A stretch of DNA of 64,000 bases from Paenibacillus sp. V4I7. GTDB taxonomy: Bacteria > Bacillota > Bacilli > Paenibacillales > NBRC-103111. This document shows positions 24,066 to 33,450 of this stretch, one piece after another. A model generated the notes under the pieces. The model saw only the letters and a list, made by a program, of their open reading frames with translations. It searched no databases and was not told the DNA's origin. The number at the start of each line of letters is the position of its first letter. Position 1 is the first letter of the stretch. The stretch is from contig NZ_JAUSZD010000002.1 of assembly GCF_030817275.1 (NCBI RefSeq), positions 682,001 to 746,000 on the forward strand. Direction: 5' to 3'. The position numbers and the translations under genes are program-made.

Positions 24066-24455
24066 TTAATCCATATGGTCTTTTAACGGTTCATAAAAAG
24101 TCAGCTTATTCCCGAACGGATCCGTGACGCAGACTTCTTTGGTATGCCACGGGCTGGTTTCTATACCGGGGCGAGAATATCTATATTTTTTATTTATCAA
24201 GCTAGAATGAAATGCTTCTATGTCCACGATTTCTATTCGAACCGCTGCACCCGGGCTGCAATCCCCATAATGCTCAGATAAGTGTAATTTACATTCACCT
24301 AAACTGACCTCCATATAAAGGGGCATATCACTCTCAAAACGATGCTCCCACCCTAACGAAAAACCCAAGTAATCTATGTAGAATTCCTTTGCCTTCCTCT
24401 CATCGAACATTCTGAAAATGGGCGTGACACCTTTAATGGTTGTAATAACAATCAT
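24066..24455 (-). CDS. Glyoxalase/VOC superfamily protein
   Basis: A 129-residue single-domain VOC protein with the usual paired beta-alpha-beta-beta-beta modules: VTPIFRMFDERKAKEFYIDY, FSLGWEHRF, and a C-terminal VCVTDPFGNKLTFYEP. It resembles the group often annotated as bleomycin-resistance-like glyoxalase family proteins. The substrate is unknown. Its ATG overlaps the stop of the DUF1361 gene (ATGA), and the AAGGAG ribosome site directly abuts the ATG, so translation probably depends on coupling to the upstream gene. Confidence 0.8.
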   Translation of the reverse strand: MIVITTIKGVTPIFRMFDERKAKEFYIDYLGFSLGWEHRFESDMPLYMEVSLGECKLHLSEHYGDCSPGAAVRIEIVDIEAFHSSLINKKYRYSRPGIETSPWHTKEVCVTDPFGNKLTFYEPLKDHMD

Positions 24456-25159
24456 CTCCTTGTTTTATCGTTTATGTATGTACTTGAGTTTCTTGAACTG
24501 CCTAAGCCATTTACGAGTACATAAAAGGTTACGTAAACCGTCATGATAACAAATCCGACTAATAAGCAGAAAATGATGGCATCTTGATGCAGAGTTTCTC
24601 GTAGGATTTCCAGTATGCCGTTATTGCGTAAAGCGTCCCAACTGTTTAAGCGATATTCTCTTCCCAAAAGTATGCCGTACCCGGATAGAAGCGCGGTCAT
24701 TGCGATGATCAGCCATGAAACAACATGATTGAATCGCTCTTTCCAAATCTTTTGAATCATGTACATGGAGCTGCACCCTAGCAATAGACCGTTCCATGCA
24801 AATAAGAAGATGATGAAAAAATCATACCAATAGGCAAAGGAGAATGCTCCTTTTTGGACATATGAGTCCTTCAAAATCGTTAAATGTATAAAATCGGTTA
24901 TGACATACGGAGAGTTTGGCAGGAATAACAACCAGGCTAAACCGACCACGATTAAAATGAACTTTCTGAAGATCGTAGATTTTCGGGTATGTATAAAATA
25001 GGCTGCCGCAGCAAGGATGTACGGAATCCATGCGAGGAATAAGTTCCAAAGAAGAAACTCAAAATAGGTTTGGTTTTTGAACAAAAAATAGACCCCAACT
25101 GTGGAAGAAGAGAGTAGGATCAGGAAGAGATTCAGGTACCAATGATTTAAGGTTTTCAT
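24452..25159 (-). CDS. DUF1361 membrane protein
   Basis: A 235-residue protein with six or seven predicted membrane helices. The block LLFLPNSPYVITDFIHL (about residues 79-95) is the hallmark of the DUF1361 family, whose function is unknown. I start it at the ATG at 25159, which has GTGGAG six bases upstream. The longer frame adds 26 residues with no ribosome site. It is translationally coupled to the VOC protein gene downstream by a 4-base overlap. Confidence 0.8.
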   Translation of the reverse strand: MKTLNHWYLNLFLILLSSSTVGVYFLFKNQTYFEFLLWNLFLAWIPYILAAAAYFIHTRKSTIFRKFILIVVGLAWLLFLPNSPYVITDFIHLTILKDSYVQKGAFSFAYWYDFFIIFLFAWNGLLLGCSSMYMIQKIWKERFNHVVSWLIIAMTALLSGYGILLGREYRLNSWDALRNNGILEILRETLHQDAIIFCLLVGFVIMTVYVTFYVLVNGLGSSRNSSTYINDKTRR

Positions 25160-25319
25160 TGTATTCTCCACGTTTGGTTTGTATTTTGGTAGTGATGCCT
25201 GTCCAAGATTGTGTCTCCATTTTACCTTTATTTGCAAACTACAACAAGCAAAAACTGTAGCATGAGGGGATTGGATGGGAAGACGGCTTTGAGATTTACT
25301 GCTATTCTCCGTAACTTTA

Positions 25320-25691
25320 TTAGAATCTCCGATTTAAAATCAGAAGTATACAAAAATGATGTTTAACGAGACCTGATAATATCTTTTCAAGCTCGTTAGC
25401 TTCCTCATAGGTTGCAACAGAGCGAACAAAAAGAATCCACTCATTCGTTTCCATACAATTTAAGAGGCGTTGAATACGACGATTATATTTATCCTTATAT
25501 TGTGGAAATGAAGTTGGGGTATTTGCAGCTGCCAGAAAATCGTGTACGGAATCTATATGATAAAATATTCCGGTTATGCTTGAACATTTGGCCAATCATA
25601 AGTGCCGATGTAGTCTGGTTTAATCCAGCGTGAGTGTTTCGTCAGGCCTATCATAAATTTCATGGGCTGTAGTGTTGTACATGTGCTCCAT
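25320..25691 (-). pseudogene. Broken DUF1796 (putative papain-like cysteine peptidase) gene
   Basis: A 91-codon frame (25320-25595) carries the sequence SSITGIFYHIDSVHDFLAAA and NEWILFVRSVATYEEANELE, typical of the C-terminal part of DUF1796 proteins. Upstream, YIGTYDWPNVQ reads in another frame, indicating a frameshift near 25590. A 23-codon piece beginning MEHMYNTTAHEIYDRPDE (25620-25691), overlapping the stop of the neighbouring glycosyltransferase remnant as TGATG, may be its original start. The middle of the gene and the catalytic region are missing, so it cannot be functional. Confidence 0.65.
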
Positions 25692-26636
25692 CAGTTTGAA
25701 TCCATTATTTGATGGATTAATGAGTAATACTCGCCCGCAACCTCGGACCATTTCCGTTGTAGTACATTACTTATAGCGAGCTTTTGCCTAGGCAATAAGG
25801 TTGTTTTGTGCATCCAGAGGTCGTGGATTGCTTTTTCGATTTCACACACAGAATAAGGGTCGAAAGTTATAAAGGCATCCATTTCTGCAATAACTTCTTC
25901 AGTAACCTCAATTCTACCTATTGCAACCGAGGTATCCATTGCCAAAGACTCCAATATGGGGAAGGGACAGCTCCCCTCAAAGAGCGTAGGCACAATCGTG
26001 GCTATAGCATATTTATAGAGTGACGGAAGATCACTTGATGGTAGTCTATCTAGAAAAATAACACTGTTACGGGCCTCTATATCGTTACATCCGTTTAGTA
26101 TTCCGGAAATTTCTGCTGATTTAGGGCTATGCAGATACGGAGCTGTAAATACTAAAGTATGACGCATACTCTTCAACAGGAGCAGTTAAGCGAATAACCT
26201 TTGTCTTTTTCATATTTAATGTAAGATGGTTCAGTCCATCGGTATTGCGAATATGGTTGGAAGGGAAGACGACTGCAGCTGCGTTTCCCACAACATTATG
26301 AACGATACCATCCAATCTATAACAAAAGTCTGGATACAATGCATAATAAAGCTCCTTAAAGTGTAGATATACCAAATCATGTAAGCATAGAATATAGGGC
26401 GTCTGGAATTGGATGGCTGATTCTAAGCCGACATAAGGGACGATCCATACGTGTACTGGAATATTCTCATTAATCCAGACCATATCATCCGATATTTTTA
26501 TGATTAGTGAACTCGGATACTTAATTAATAGTCGTTCAAATATTCGCTCAACCTCTAAAGAATTTTCCTGTATTGCCGTCACATAAATAGCCGTATCATT
26601 ACTTCTCAATAGTAAACCTTCCGATACCTTCTCCAT
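25691..26636 (-). pseudogene. Frameshifted, internally deleted GT4-type glycosyltransferase
   Basis: The N-terminal half (26636 down to about 26160) reads LRSNDTAIYVTAIQENSLEV and PYILCLHDLVYLHFKELYYA in one frame. The C-terminal half (26176 down to 25691) reads HTLVFTAPYLHSPKSAE and the nucleotide-sugar-binding FEGSCPFPILESLAMDTSVA in another frame. The two halves join with a frameshift near 26160. The expected linker with the KNL-type motif between the lobes is absent, so about 40-50 residues are deleted as well. Both changes make this a dead gene of a former surface-glycan cluster. Confidence 0.75.
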
Positions 26637-26707
26637 CCATGCTCACTCTTCCAGAATATCCAAGATAAATTCCTATATGTGTTTTAGAACTGTCGTCCAT
26701 ACATGTC

Positions 26708-27154
26708 GTTAGAACCCGAACCTTCAATCATACGGGACCCCGCAGAGGTGAGAACTTCGTCACATCTAATTTTGCCAAGCAAATTGCCGATATTGAAAAG
26801 GGTAAACAAGAGCCAATCTTACGTGTAGGCAATCTTACGGCTAAGAGAGACTTTACGGATGTCAGGGATGTCGTGCGAGCCTATTGGGATGCTCTTGAAA
26901 AAGGAGAAGCAGGAGAGTGTTACAATATCGCTTCCGGAACCTGTTATACCATCAAGGAAATGTTGAACCAATTATTATCATTTAGCACGGTTAATATTGA
27001 GATCCGGGAGGACTCTGCCCGTTTGTGCCCTTCGGATGTAGAGATTCTGCTAGGTGACTACAGCGTATTTCATCAACAAACCGGTTGGAAACCAGAAATT
27101 CCATTTGAACAAACAATGAAAGATTTATTGAACTATTGGCGGGCGCAGACATAA
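26708..27154 (+). pseudogene. C-terminal fragment of a GDP-mannose 4,6-dehydratase-like epimerase
   Basis: About 148 codons in one open frame read RTRTFNHTGPRRGENFVTSN, the RDFTDVRDVVRAYWDAL block and GDYSVFHQQTGWKPEIPFEQ, all typical of the C-terminal half of GDP-mannose 4,6-dehydratase and related SDR sugar epimerases. The Rossmann half with the NAD motif and the catalytic Tyr-x3-Lys is missing; sequence upstream of 26708 is unrelated. With the neighbouring relics it marks a decayed GDP-sugar pathway. Confidence 0.75.
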
Positions 27155-27192
27155 ATTCAGCATGAGCTGCCGAGTAAGAATCTGATTTATAC

Positions 27193-27230
27193 AGCCTTAG
27201 TCCTTTTGAATTTAGGACTAGGGCTATTGC
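27193..27230. terminator. Hairpin between the dehydratase relic and cysC
   Basis: AGCCTTAGTCCT / AGGACTAGGGCT, 12 base pairs with one G-T and a nine-base loop. Its T tract is weak, but it lies between convergent reading frames. Confidence 0.5.
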
Positions 27231-27232
27231 CT

Positions 27233-27757
27233 TTATACATAGTGATTACGCGCCAAATAAGCCATGATGATCGCAGCGCTCTCTTGCGGGGTTTCAACCC
27301 CTGTTTCAACGACAACATCGGGGTTCATCGGTTCTTCAAAGTGATCCGTAATTCCGGTGAAATGCGAAATTTCCCCTTTCAGTGCCTTTTTATAGAGTCC
27401 TTTCACATCCCTACTGATACATTCCTCTAAGGGGCATTTAACAAACACCTCAATGAAAGAACCGATCTCCTTCCGACAATAATCCCTCATCTCCTGATAC
27501 GGGGATATAAAGGACGCAAGAACAATAATATCGTTTCTGGTAAGCAGCGTCGCCACATAGGCCACTCTTTGTATGTTTGTAAATCGATCCTCTTTAGAAA
27601 AACCAAGATCAGCCGTTAAGTTCCTTCGCACAACATCGCCGTCCAGTGCTTCCACCTTTTTGCCCGATTGCCTAAGCTCCGCTTCTACTAAGCCGCTGAT
27701 TGTTGTTTTCCCAGCACCTGAAAGCCCTGTAAACCAAACAGTAACACCTTTTTGCAA
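27233..27757 (-). CDS. cysC: Adenylylsulfate kinase
   Basis: A 174-residue P-loop kinase that phosphorylates adenylylsulfate to PAPS. The Walker A motif GLSGAGKTT starts near residue 11. The APS-kinase blocks DGDVVRRNLTADLGF and RDYCRKEIGSFIEVFVKCPL and the lid region KGLYKKALKGEI are intact. It starts with TTG after GGGAGGG (eight bases). It is a little shorter than the usual 195-200 residues because the N-terminus begins close to the P-loop. It appears intact although it is surrounded by broken glycan genes. No sulfurylase or reductase gene is adjacent, so it may have served sulfation or nucleotide-sugar chemistry in the lost cluster. Confidence 0.85.
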   Translation of the reverse strand: MQKGVTVWFTGLSGAGKTTISGLVEAELRQSGKKVEALDGDVVRRNLTADLGFSKEDRFTNIQRVAYVATLLTRNDIIVLASFISPYQEMRDYCRKEIGSFIEVFVKCPLEECISRDVKGLYKKALKGEISHFTGITDHFEEPMNPDVVVETGVETPQESAAIIMAYLARNHYV

Positions 27758-27849
27758 TAGGTTTTCCCTCCCAATCCGTTATGGTAACTTTCGATATCGT
27801 ATGAGTAAAAGGCTTATCCTGAAACGGACAAACAAGGAGCAGACAAAAG

Positions 27850-28431
27850 TTGGACGCGGAAAATGAAGGCGTCCATGTCAAAAATACAATCGAATCCGCA
27901 CTGCGTGTAAAAACGGCATACCCATTCGAAATCATCGTAGTGGATGACGGCTCTTCTGACGGTTGCTGTGATTTTATCGCATCTAATCTGTATGGCGGGC
28001 AAGTAAGAGTGATCCAAACCGATGGTATAGGTGCGGCGATGGCAAGAAATAAGGGGGCAGATCAGGCTATAGGCAAGTATTTCTATTCTGCGATGCCCAT
28101 CTATTCTTTGGAGATCTATGGATAGACCGCTTGCTTAAACCGATCTTATCCGGACATTCGGATGCCGTATCGCGGGGAATCGTATGTTCACATGCGCCTT
28201 TGCTCATTGGTTATGGCCAGACACTGAATAAGCATATGGCAGTTAAATGGAGGAGGTGGCGGGAGACCGTATTTCCAGCCCCGATCTTGCCTGGTGCTTG
28301 TTTGGCGCTGGAGAGGAGTACTTTTTTTTGATGTGGACGGCTTTGATCGAGGATTTAATGTTTGGGGATTCGAAGATATCGAACTGTCGATTAAGCTTTG
28401 GCTGCACGGTTACAGATGCAGTGTGCAGTAA
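27850..28431 (+). pseudogene. Frameshifted GT2-type glycosyltransferase
   Basis: Three frames together give a family-2 glycosyltransferase: EIIVVDDGSSDGCCDFIAS (frame from 27850), then CDAHLFFGDLWIDRLLKPI (second frame from about 28087), then FDVDGFDRGFNVWGFEDIEL (third frame after an eight-T run near 28321). The DDGSSD and ED(I)ELS motifs of the GT2 fold are recognisable. The N-terminal strand is eroded, the C-terminal part is missing, and at least two frameshifts lie between. A stop at 28429 ends it. Confidence 0.75.
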
Positions 28432-28481
28432 ACAAGACATTGATCCTAAGTGAACTCACGAGGATCAATGTCTTGTTTTTG
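28432..28481. terminator. Strong terminator hairpin downstream of rocF
   Basis: A perfect 16-bp stem ACAAGACATTGATCCT / AGGATCAATGTCTTGT with a 13-base loop and a T tract on the plus strand. Lying between rocF and the GT2 relic, it probably terminates both directions. Confidence 0.75.
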
Positions 28482-28489
28482 TTTTCATT

Positions 28490-29407
28490 CTATAAAATTT
28501 GTTTGCCCAGCAAGGAGCTAATTAAGCCAACGACTAAGTGGGATGTTTTGTTATTGTCGTCAAGAAGAGGATTCACCTCAACGAATTCGGCTGAGGTCAC
28601 AATGCCTGCTTCATGCAGCATCTCAACAGCTAAGTGAGCTTCGCGGTAATGAAGTCCACCTTTTACAATCGTGCCAGTTCCAGGTGCTTCAATCGGATCC
28701 AGAGAATCGACGTCAAAACTAACATGCACGCCGTCCGTTTTACTGCTTATATAGTCAATGGCATCTTGCATAATGTAAGCCATTCCTTTGCGATCTATAT
28801 CATACATGGTATAGCATTTGATTCCCAAAGAACGAATGAGTTTCTTCTCGCCCTCATCGAGGGAGCGTGCTGCAATAAGGACGATATTCTCCGCTTTCAC
28901 TTTGTCATGACTGCCCATAATGCTTGTCAATAAGGGATGCCCCATCCCTAGACTGACGGCCAATGACATCCCATGAATATTACCGGATGGACTTGTATCT
29001 GCTGAATTTAGGTCCGAATGAGCATCGATCCAAATGATACCTAAGTTTTGATAATGGCCGGATAATCCAGCTAATGTACCGATAGCTATGCTATGATCGC
29101 CGCCAATGACGAGAGGAAAGCGTCCTTGTTCCACGACCTGAGAGACTTGCTTAGCCAGTAGTGTATTTACCTCGATAGCCTCAGCCAAATACTTGAGGTT
29201 GGTTTGATCAACTTCAGCTGCCAAGGGAGTTGCTTTATCGTCCGGTAGACGAATATCAGCAATATGATCGATTGTGATATCCATTTGCTGTAGACCTCGA
29301 ATTAGACCTGCTTGTAAAATGGCTTTCGGTCCTTTGCTGGCTCCGCGTCGACCTGCTCCAAGATCAAATGGCACAGTAATCGCAGCAATAGTCGGTTTGG
29401 TACTCAT
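28490..29407 (-). CDS. rocF: Arginase
   Basis: Hydrolyses arginine to ornithine and urea, feeding RocD. The 305-residue product has all manganese-binding motifs of the ureohydrolase family: GGDHSIA, DAHSDLNSAD and SFDVDSLDP, with a C-terminal SAEFVEVNPLLDD block. The N-terminus IAAITVPFDLGAGRRGASKG is typical of arginase rather than agmatinase. The ATG follows AGAGGAG. It stands alone, divergent from a GntR-type regulator gene, with a 357-base region between. In B. subtilis rocF belongs to a roc operon; here it is separated from rocD. Confidence 0.93.
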   Translation of the reverse strand: MSTKPTIAAITVPFDLGAGRRGASKGPKAILQAGLIRGLQQMDITIDHIADIRLPDDKATPLAAEVDQTNLKYLAEAIEVNTLLAKQVSQVVEQGRFPLVIGGDHSIAIGTLAGLSGHYQNLGIIWIDAHSDLNSADTSPSGNIHGMSLAVSLGMGHPLLTSIMGSHDKVKAENIVLIAARSLDEGEKKLIRSLGIKCYTMYDIDRKGMAYIMQDAIDYISSKTDGVHVSFDVDSLDPIEAPGTGTIVKGGLHYREAHLAVEMLHEAGIVTSAEFVEVNPLLDDNNKTSHLVVGLISSLLGKQIL

Positions 29408-29764
29408 GCGATCAGCTCCTCTTGTTTGGGCTTCAGATAAAGCTTCGTTTGTAATTAGATTATCATAACCCAGCTCATAATTGGAGATTTTAATTTGGTT
29501 CCTGTGGCAATTGCTGCCGTAAGCAACAGCTTAACTCTTTTATAAGAGGGTATGTAAGAAAATATAACATCGTATGAACAAAAATATAATAAATGCAAGT
29601 GTAAATAGCCATTTTTTATCATCGAAAACAAAGTTAACGTGATATATTGTTTGTTATTCTAAAAGATGAGGCTTTTAGTGTTATGTATATTGACATGAAA
29701 TCTTATTTTCATTACGATCATGGTGAATTAAACAATTCATCAGGGGATTGGAGAACAGGTCCTT
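29408..29764. promoter_or_regulatory. Divergent promoter region between rocF and the GntR regulator gene
   Basis: A/T-rich region. On the plus strand TTGACA (29690-29695), 17 bases and TACGAT (29713-29718) form a plausible sigma-A promoter for the regulator. No further gene or repeat stands out. Confidence 0.45.
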
Positions 29765-30454
29765 ATGTTACAAGCAAATGAACTAGACATGTATACCGCA
29801 ATTAAGGATGCCATTATCGAACAAAAGCTTCGTCCCAATATGCAGTTAGTCGAAGAAGTGCTGGCAGAATCTTTTGGAGTGAGCCGCACACCTGTACGCA
29901 ATGTACTCCGCCGACTGGCGAGTGAGAAGTTAGTAACCGTCATTCCTTACAAAGGTACTTTTGTTGCTTGCCCATCCACACATGAGGCTAAAGAAGTGTT
30001 CGAAATGCGCAGAGTGATTGAAGCGGCGGCGATCCGTAAAGTGTGTGGTACGTTGACAGACGATCAGTTTCAACAATTAAAAATAATGCTGGATGATGAG
30101 CATGAAGCGCATAAGCAGGGTGATCTACTGGGAGCTCTACGAATTACGGGTGATTTCCACCTCCGCATTGCTGAATTAGCGAGCAATTATTACTACTATC
30201 ATTATTTGGAAGAATTGATTGCACTCACTTATGTGATTATCGCCTTTTATGGGATGAAGAAAAATAGGTATTGCCATGATCATGAGCAAATTTTAGCGGC
30301 CATTAAGTTAGGGGATGCGGATTTAGCTGAACGATTGATGGTTGAACATTTAAGCGAGATTGAAGCATCTTTGGATTTCGAAGAACATGGTGTGAAGCCG
30401 CATTCACTTACAGATATTTTTAAGTCCAGAAGTTATGCAACCGTCAAAAGATAA
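29765..30454 (+). CDS. GntR-family regulator with FCD ligand domain
   Basis: A 229-residue FadR-subfamily regulator. The N-terminal winged helix-turn-helix (about 8-72: LAESFGVSRTPVRNVLRRL) is followed by an all-helical FCD domain (about 80-215) with the Asp/His metal-site pattern (MRRVIEAAAIRK; FHLRIAELASN; DHEQILAAIKLGD). AGG lies five bases before the ATG. It heads a rightward run that continues with an ABC transporter and an allantoinase, which makes it the likely local regulator of ureide use. The effector is unknown but is probably a small carboxylic or ureide metabolite. Confidence 0.9.
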   Translation: MLQANELDMYTAIKDAIIEQKLRPNMQLVEEVLAESFGVSRTPVRNVLRRLASEKLVTVIPYKGTFVACPSTHEAKEVFEMRRVIEAAAIRKVCGTLTDDQFQQLKIMLDDEHEAHKQGDLLGALRITGDFHLRIAELASNYYYYHYLEELIALTYVIIAFYGMKKNRYCHDHEQILAAIKLGDADLAERLMVEHLSEIEASLDFEEHGVKPHSLTDIFKSRSYATVKR

Positions 30455-30576
30455 ATGAGTTGTGCCCATTTTTTTACGAGAGATTGTATACAATCTTGTG
30501 TGTGATGTTGAGCGTTAATTGCATACAACATGCAAATGCTTCGAACAAAGTTGAGAGCTATGGAAGGGGCGAGGGA

Positions 30577-31320
30577 ATGAAATTAACGGCGAAGCAAGTG
30601 GGGAAGAGCTTTGGAGATCGCGTCGTGCTTAAACAAGTTGACTTAACGGTGAATTCTCATGAATTTATTTGTATCTTAGGGCATAGCGGTTGCGGTAAAT
30701 CAACACTTCTGAATATGGTGGCCGGATATTTGCTCCCTGATGAAGGTGAAATAAAGGTCGATGGTGAGATGATAAAAGGCCCATCGAAATCAAGGGGAAT
30801 GGTCTTTCAGGATCATGCTTTGTTCCCTTGGTACAATGTTCTCGAAAACATTTCATTTGGGCCTGAAGTACAAGGCGCGTCCAAGGCGAAAGCCAAAGAA
30901 ATCGGCAAGGAATTCCTGAGTCTGGTTGGACTTGAAGCCTATGCGAATCATTATCCAGCCGAATTATCTGGCGGTATGAAGCAGCGAGTAGGAATTGCTA
31001 GAGCACTTGCGAGCTCACCAGAAATTTTGTTGATGGATGAACCATTCGGTGCTCTCGATATTTTGACCAGGGACATGATGCGTAGAGAGCTTAGGCGCAT
31101 ATGTGCAAAGCTTAGACCGACTATCCTATTCGTTACTCACAGTATTAGCGAAGCAGTCTATCTAGCTGATCGGGTGGTTGTGATGAAGGATGGCGAAATT
31201 GCAGAGACGTTTTCCATCGAAATTGAGCATCCACGCACGTTTGAATCTCCTGGATTTAGTAAAGCGATGCGCAGCATCGAGCGGATTTTGATGGAAGATG
31301 AAACAGAGGAGGCAATCTGA
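30577..31320 (+). CDS. ABC transporter ATPase, nitrate/sulfonate/taurine (SsuB/TauB-like) type
   Basis: A 247-residue ATPase of a small-molecule importer. Walker A is GHSGCGKST, the Q-loop lies in FQDHALFPW, the signature is LSGGMKQR, Walker B is ILLMDEPFGALD, and a switch His follows in FVTHSISEA. I start it at the ATG at 30577 (MKLTAKQVGKSFG), with GGAAGGGG about seven bases upstream. The longer frame adds 39 residues unlike the family. Its stop overlaps the permease start (TGATG). The substrate is inferred from the allantoinase gene downstream. Confidence 0.9.
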   Translation: MKLTAKQVGKSFGDRVVLKQVDLTVNSHEFICILGHSGCGKSTLLNMVAGYLLPDEGEIKVDGEMIKGPSKSRGMVFQDHALFPWYNVLENISFGPEVQGASKAKAKEIGKEFLSLVGLEAYANHYPAELSGGMKQRVGIARALASSPEILLMDEPFGALDILTRDMMRRELRRICAKLRPTILFVTHSISEAVYLADRVVVMKDGEIAETFSIEIEHPRTFESPGFSKAMRSIERILMEDETEEAI

Positions 31321-32201
31321 TGAGTGAAACATCGGTAACGGTCGTTGCTGACAGTGATTTGCTTCCAACTGGGACTAAGCGTGTAGAGCAGCTGAAGAAG
31401 CGCAAAGGGTACAAAGAAAGTTTTATGCAGAGATGGAACATCATGCCGTTCGTTACCTTTTTCGTCCTTTGGGAAGTGTTTTCTCAGTTAAATGAGAGAT
31501 TTGCTTGGTTTAATCCGATATTCCTACCTCCACCAACCCTGATTGTGTCGGATGCCTGGGTACTGGCGAAGACGGGGATCGTGTTAGAAAGTTTAGTTTC
31601 CAGTTCAATTCGTATTGCTTTGGGATTCGTCATTGGTTGCTTATTCGCTGTATTGTTCGGAGTGTTAATGAGCAAATTCCGAACGTTTGAACGATGGATG
31701 TCTCCAATCCTCAATCTCGTAAGTCCGATTCCAGCCTTGGCTTTGCTGCCGCTATTCATCATCTGGTTCGGTATCGGAGAGTTTCCCAAAGTTCTGCTAA
31801 TAGCTTGGACAACATTCGTTCCTGTACTTGTTTATACAGTTGACGGTTTTAAGTCAGTGCCATCTACACTCATTCGATCTGCCCTTAGTTTAGGCGCTTC
31901 AGAGCGGCAAATCTTTACCCGGGTTATGATTCCATCGGCGATTCCAAATTTTATTGTAGGTGCGCGGGTCAGTCTGGGTCTGTCTTTCTCGGCTTTAATT
32001 GTCTCTGAAATGATGGGCGCGAAATCAGGGCTTGGTTATATCATCGTGGATGCCAGAAATTATTTCAAAATTTCCAACATGTTTGTCGCCATTATTTTAA
32101 TTGGCTTGTCATACAGTTTGTTTTCAGGCTTAGTGAAAATTTTGGAAAGGAGGGTCTTGGCGTGGCGTAAGGGTGGCATGAGAGATGCTGTTGAGAAATA
32201 G
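31320..32201 (+). CDS. ABC transporter permease, SsuC/TauC-like
   Basis: A 293-residue membrane subunit with about six helices after a hydrophilic N-terminal 35 residues. The EAA-type loop SALSLGASERQIFTRVMIPS, about residue 180, docks with the ATPase. It overlaps the ATPase stop by one base and has GAGGAGG eight bases upstream, so it is translationally coupled. It belongs to the NitT/TauT class that includes transporters for sulfonates, pyrimidine precursors and ureides. Confidence 0.9.
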   Translation: MSETSVTVVADSDLLPTGTKRVEQLKKRKGYKESFMQRWNIMPFVTFFVLWEVFSQLNERFAWFNPIFLPPPTLIVSDAWVLAKTGIVLESLVSSSIRIALGFVIGCLFAVLFGVLMSKFRTFERWMSPILNLVSPIPALALLPLFIIWFGIGEFPKVLLIAWTTFVPVLVYTVDGFKSVPSTLIRSALSLGASERQIFTRVMIPSAIPNFIVGARVSLGLSFSALIVSEMMGAKSGLGYIIVDARNYFKISNMFVAIILIGLSYSLFSGLVKILERRVLAWRKGGMRDAVEK

Positions 32202-32249
32202 AAGCAAATGATGACCCGAAAAAAGAGAAAGAAAAGTGGAGGGAAACAC

Positions 32250-33368
32250 ATGAAAAACAAAAGAATATGGGCTCAATCTTTCTTGGTATTCGTAACGGCA
32301 GCTATGGTAGTGACAGCATGTAGTTCCAAACAAACGACGACAAGTACAACGGCTCCCGCAGCAACAACAGCTGTTGCAGCGACAACAACAACACCTGCAG
32401 CTACGGCTGCCGCGGCGGCAGTTCCGGAAATGAAAGATATTACGTTAGTCGGCGTACGTGATGCACAGATTTCCTCTCAACAAATTATTGCAGATAAGCT
32501 TGGCTATTTCAAAGAAACTGGATTAAATGTGACCAGTCAACTGATTGAAAGCGGACCGGATATCGGACCGATGGTTGCCGGCGGCAGCGCGCCACTCTCG
32601 ATTCAAACGAATTTTATGGACATTATTCTAAAATCATCGAACGTTCCTGTGAAAATTGTTACACCCCTAGCGCAAATTGCGGGTACGCAAGCTGTCGTCG
32701 GTTCCAAGAAATTAGAACTGAAGACATCCAAAGACTTAGAAGGCAAGACAATTGGGATCCCCAACGGAGCAGACGTGAAGATCGCAATTGATAATATGGG
32801 TAAAGAGCTTGGTGTGGATGTAAGCAAAATAAAATACGTCAATATAGCGCCAAGTGATGCGGTAATTGCTTTGCAAAAAGGTGATATTGATGCCCTGGCT
32901 TGTTGGGAACCGTTTATTACCAAAGCGATTCAAGGTGGAGGCAAGTTCTTGTTCAGCGGAACGAAGAGTGAGCTGCCTGACAAAAAAGGCGATGTGAAAT
33001 GGATGAGCGTTCATACAACGATGCAGGTTTCAGACGATTTTATTAAGAAAAATCCGAATACGATTAAAGCCGTGCTTGCTGGTCTCAAAAAGGCGACGGA
33101 TTATATTAACAAGAACCGCGATGAAGCGATCAAGATTCTTGCTCCTGAGCTTCACTTAAGTGTTGAAGAGCTGACGCAAATCATGAGCCGAAATGTATAC
33201 TCGATGGAAGTAGATGATACTTACGTAAATGGCAGTAACGGTGCGGCCGTAGGTGAATATCTAAAAGCTGTAGGTAATATTAAAACCATTCCGAAACCAG
33301 ATACTTACCATGATTTGAGCTTGTTGAAAGCTGTAGATTCATCACTTGTAAAAGTTGAATTCAAATAA
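32250..33368 (+). CDS. ABC transporter substrate-binding lipoprotein, NMT1/SsuA-like
   Basis: A 372-residue solute-binding lipoprotein. A signal peptide ends in VVTAC, with the lipidated Cys at residue 24, followed by a Thr/Ala-rich linker (about 28-62) and a two-lobed NMT1/SsuA-type domain (DITLVGVRDAQISSQQIIAD, DLEGKTIGIPNGAD, DALACWEPFITKA). I start it at the ATG at 32250, after GGAGGG; the frame from 32208 adds 14 unlikely residues. It is the third gene of the importer and lies just before the allantoinase gene. Confidence 0.9.
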   Translation: MKNKRIWAQSFLVFVTAAMVVTACSSKQTTTSTTAPAATTAVAATTTTPAATAAAAAVPEMKDITLVGVRDAQISSQQIIADKLGYFKETGLNVTSQLIESGPDIGPMVAGGSAPLSIQTNFMDIILKSSNVPVKIVTPLAQIAGTQAVVGSKKLELKTSKDLEGKTIGIPNGADVKIAIDNMGKELGVDVSKIKYVNIAPSDAVIALQKGDIDALACWEPFITKAIQGGGKFLFSGTKSELPDKKGDVKWMSVHTTMQVSDDFIKKNPNTIKAVLAGLKKATDYINKNRDEAIKILAPELHLSVEELTQIMSRNVYSMEVDDTYVNGSNGAAVGEYLKAVGNIKTIPKPDTYHDLSLLKAVDSSLVKVEFK

Positions 33369-33450
33369 GTAAGTTCATGTTCAGGGTCGAGACAGCATGC
33401 TTATTTCGGTCCTGAAGATTATGAATGTAAGTACAGTCGAGGTGAACAGG

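Noticed and set aside
26873-27154. 93-codon frame as an intact small gene
   Set aside because: It is the tail of a longer open frame that matches only the C-terminal half of a sugar dehydratase; there is no ribosome site and no catalytic half.
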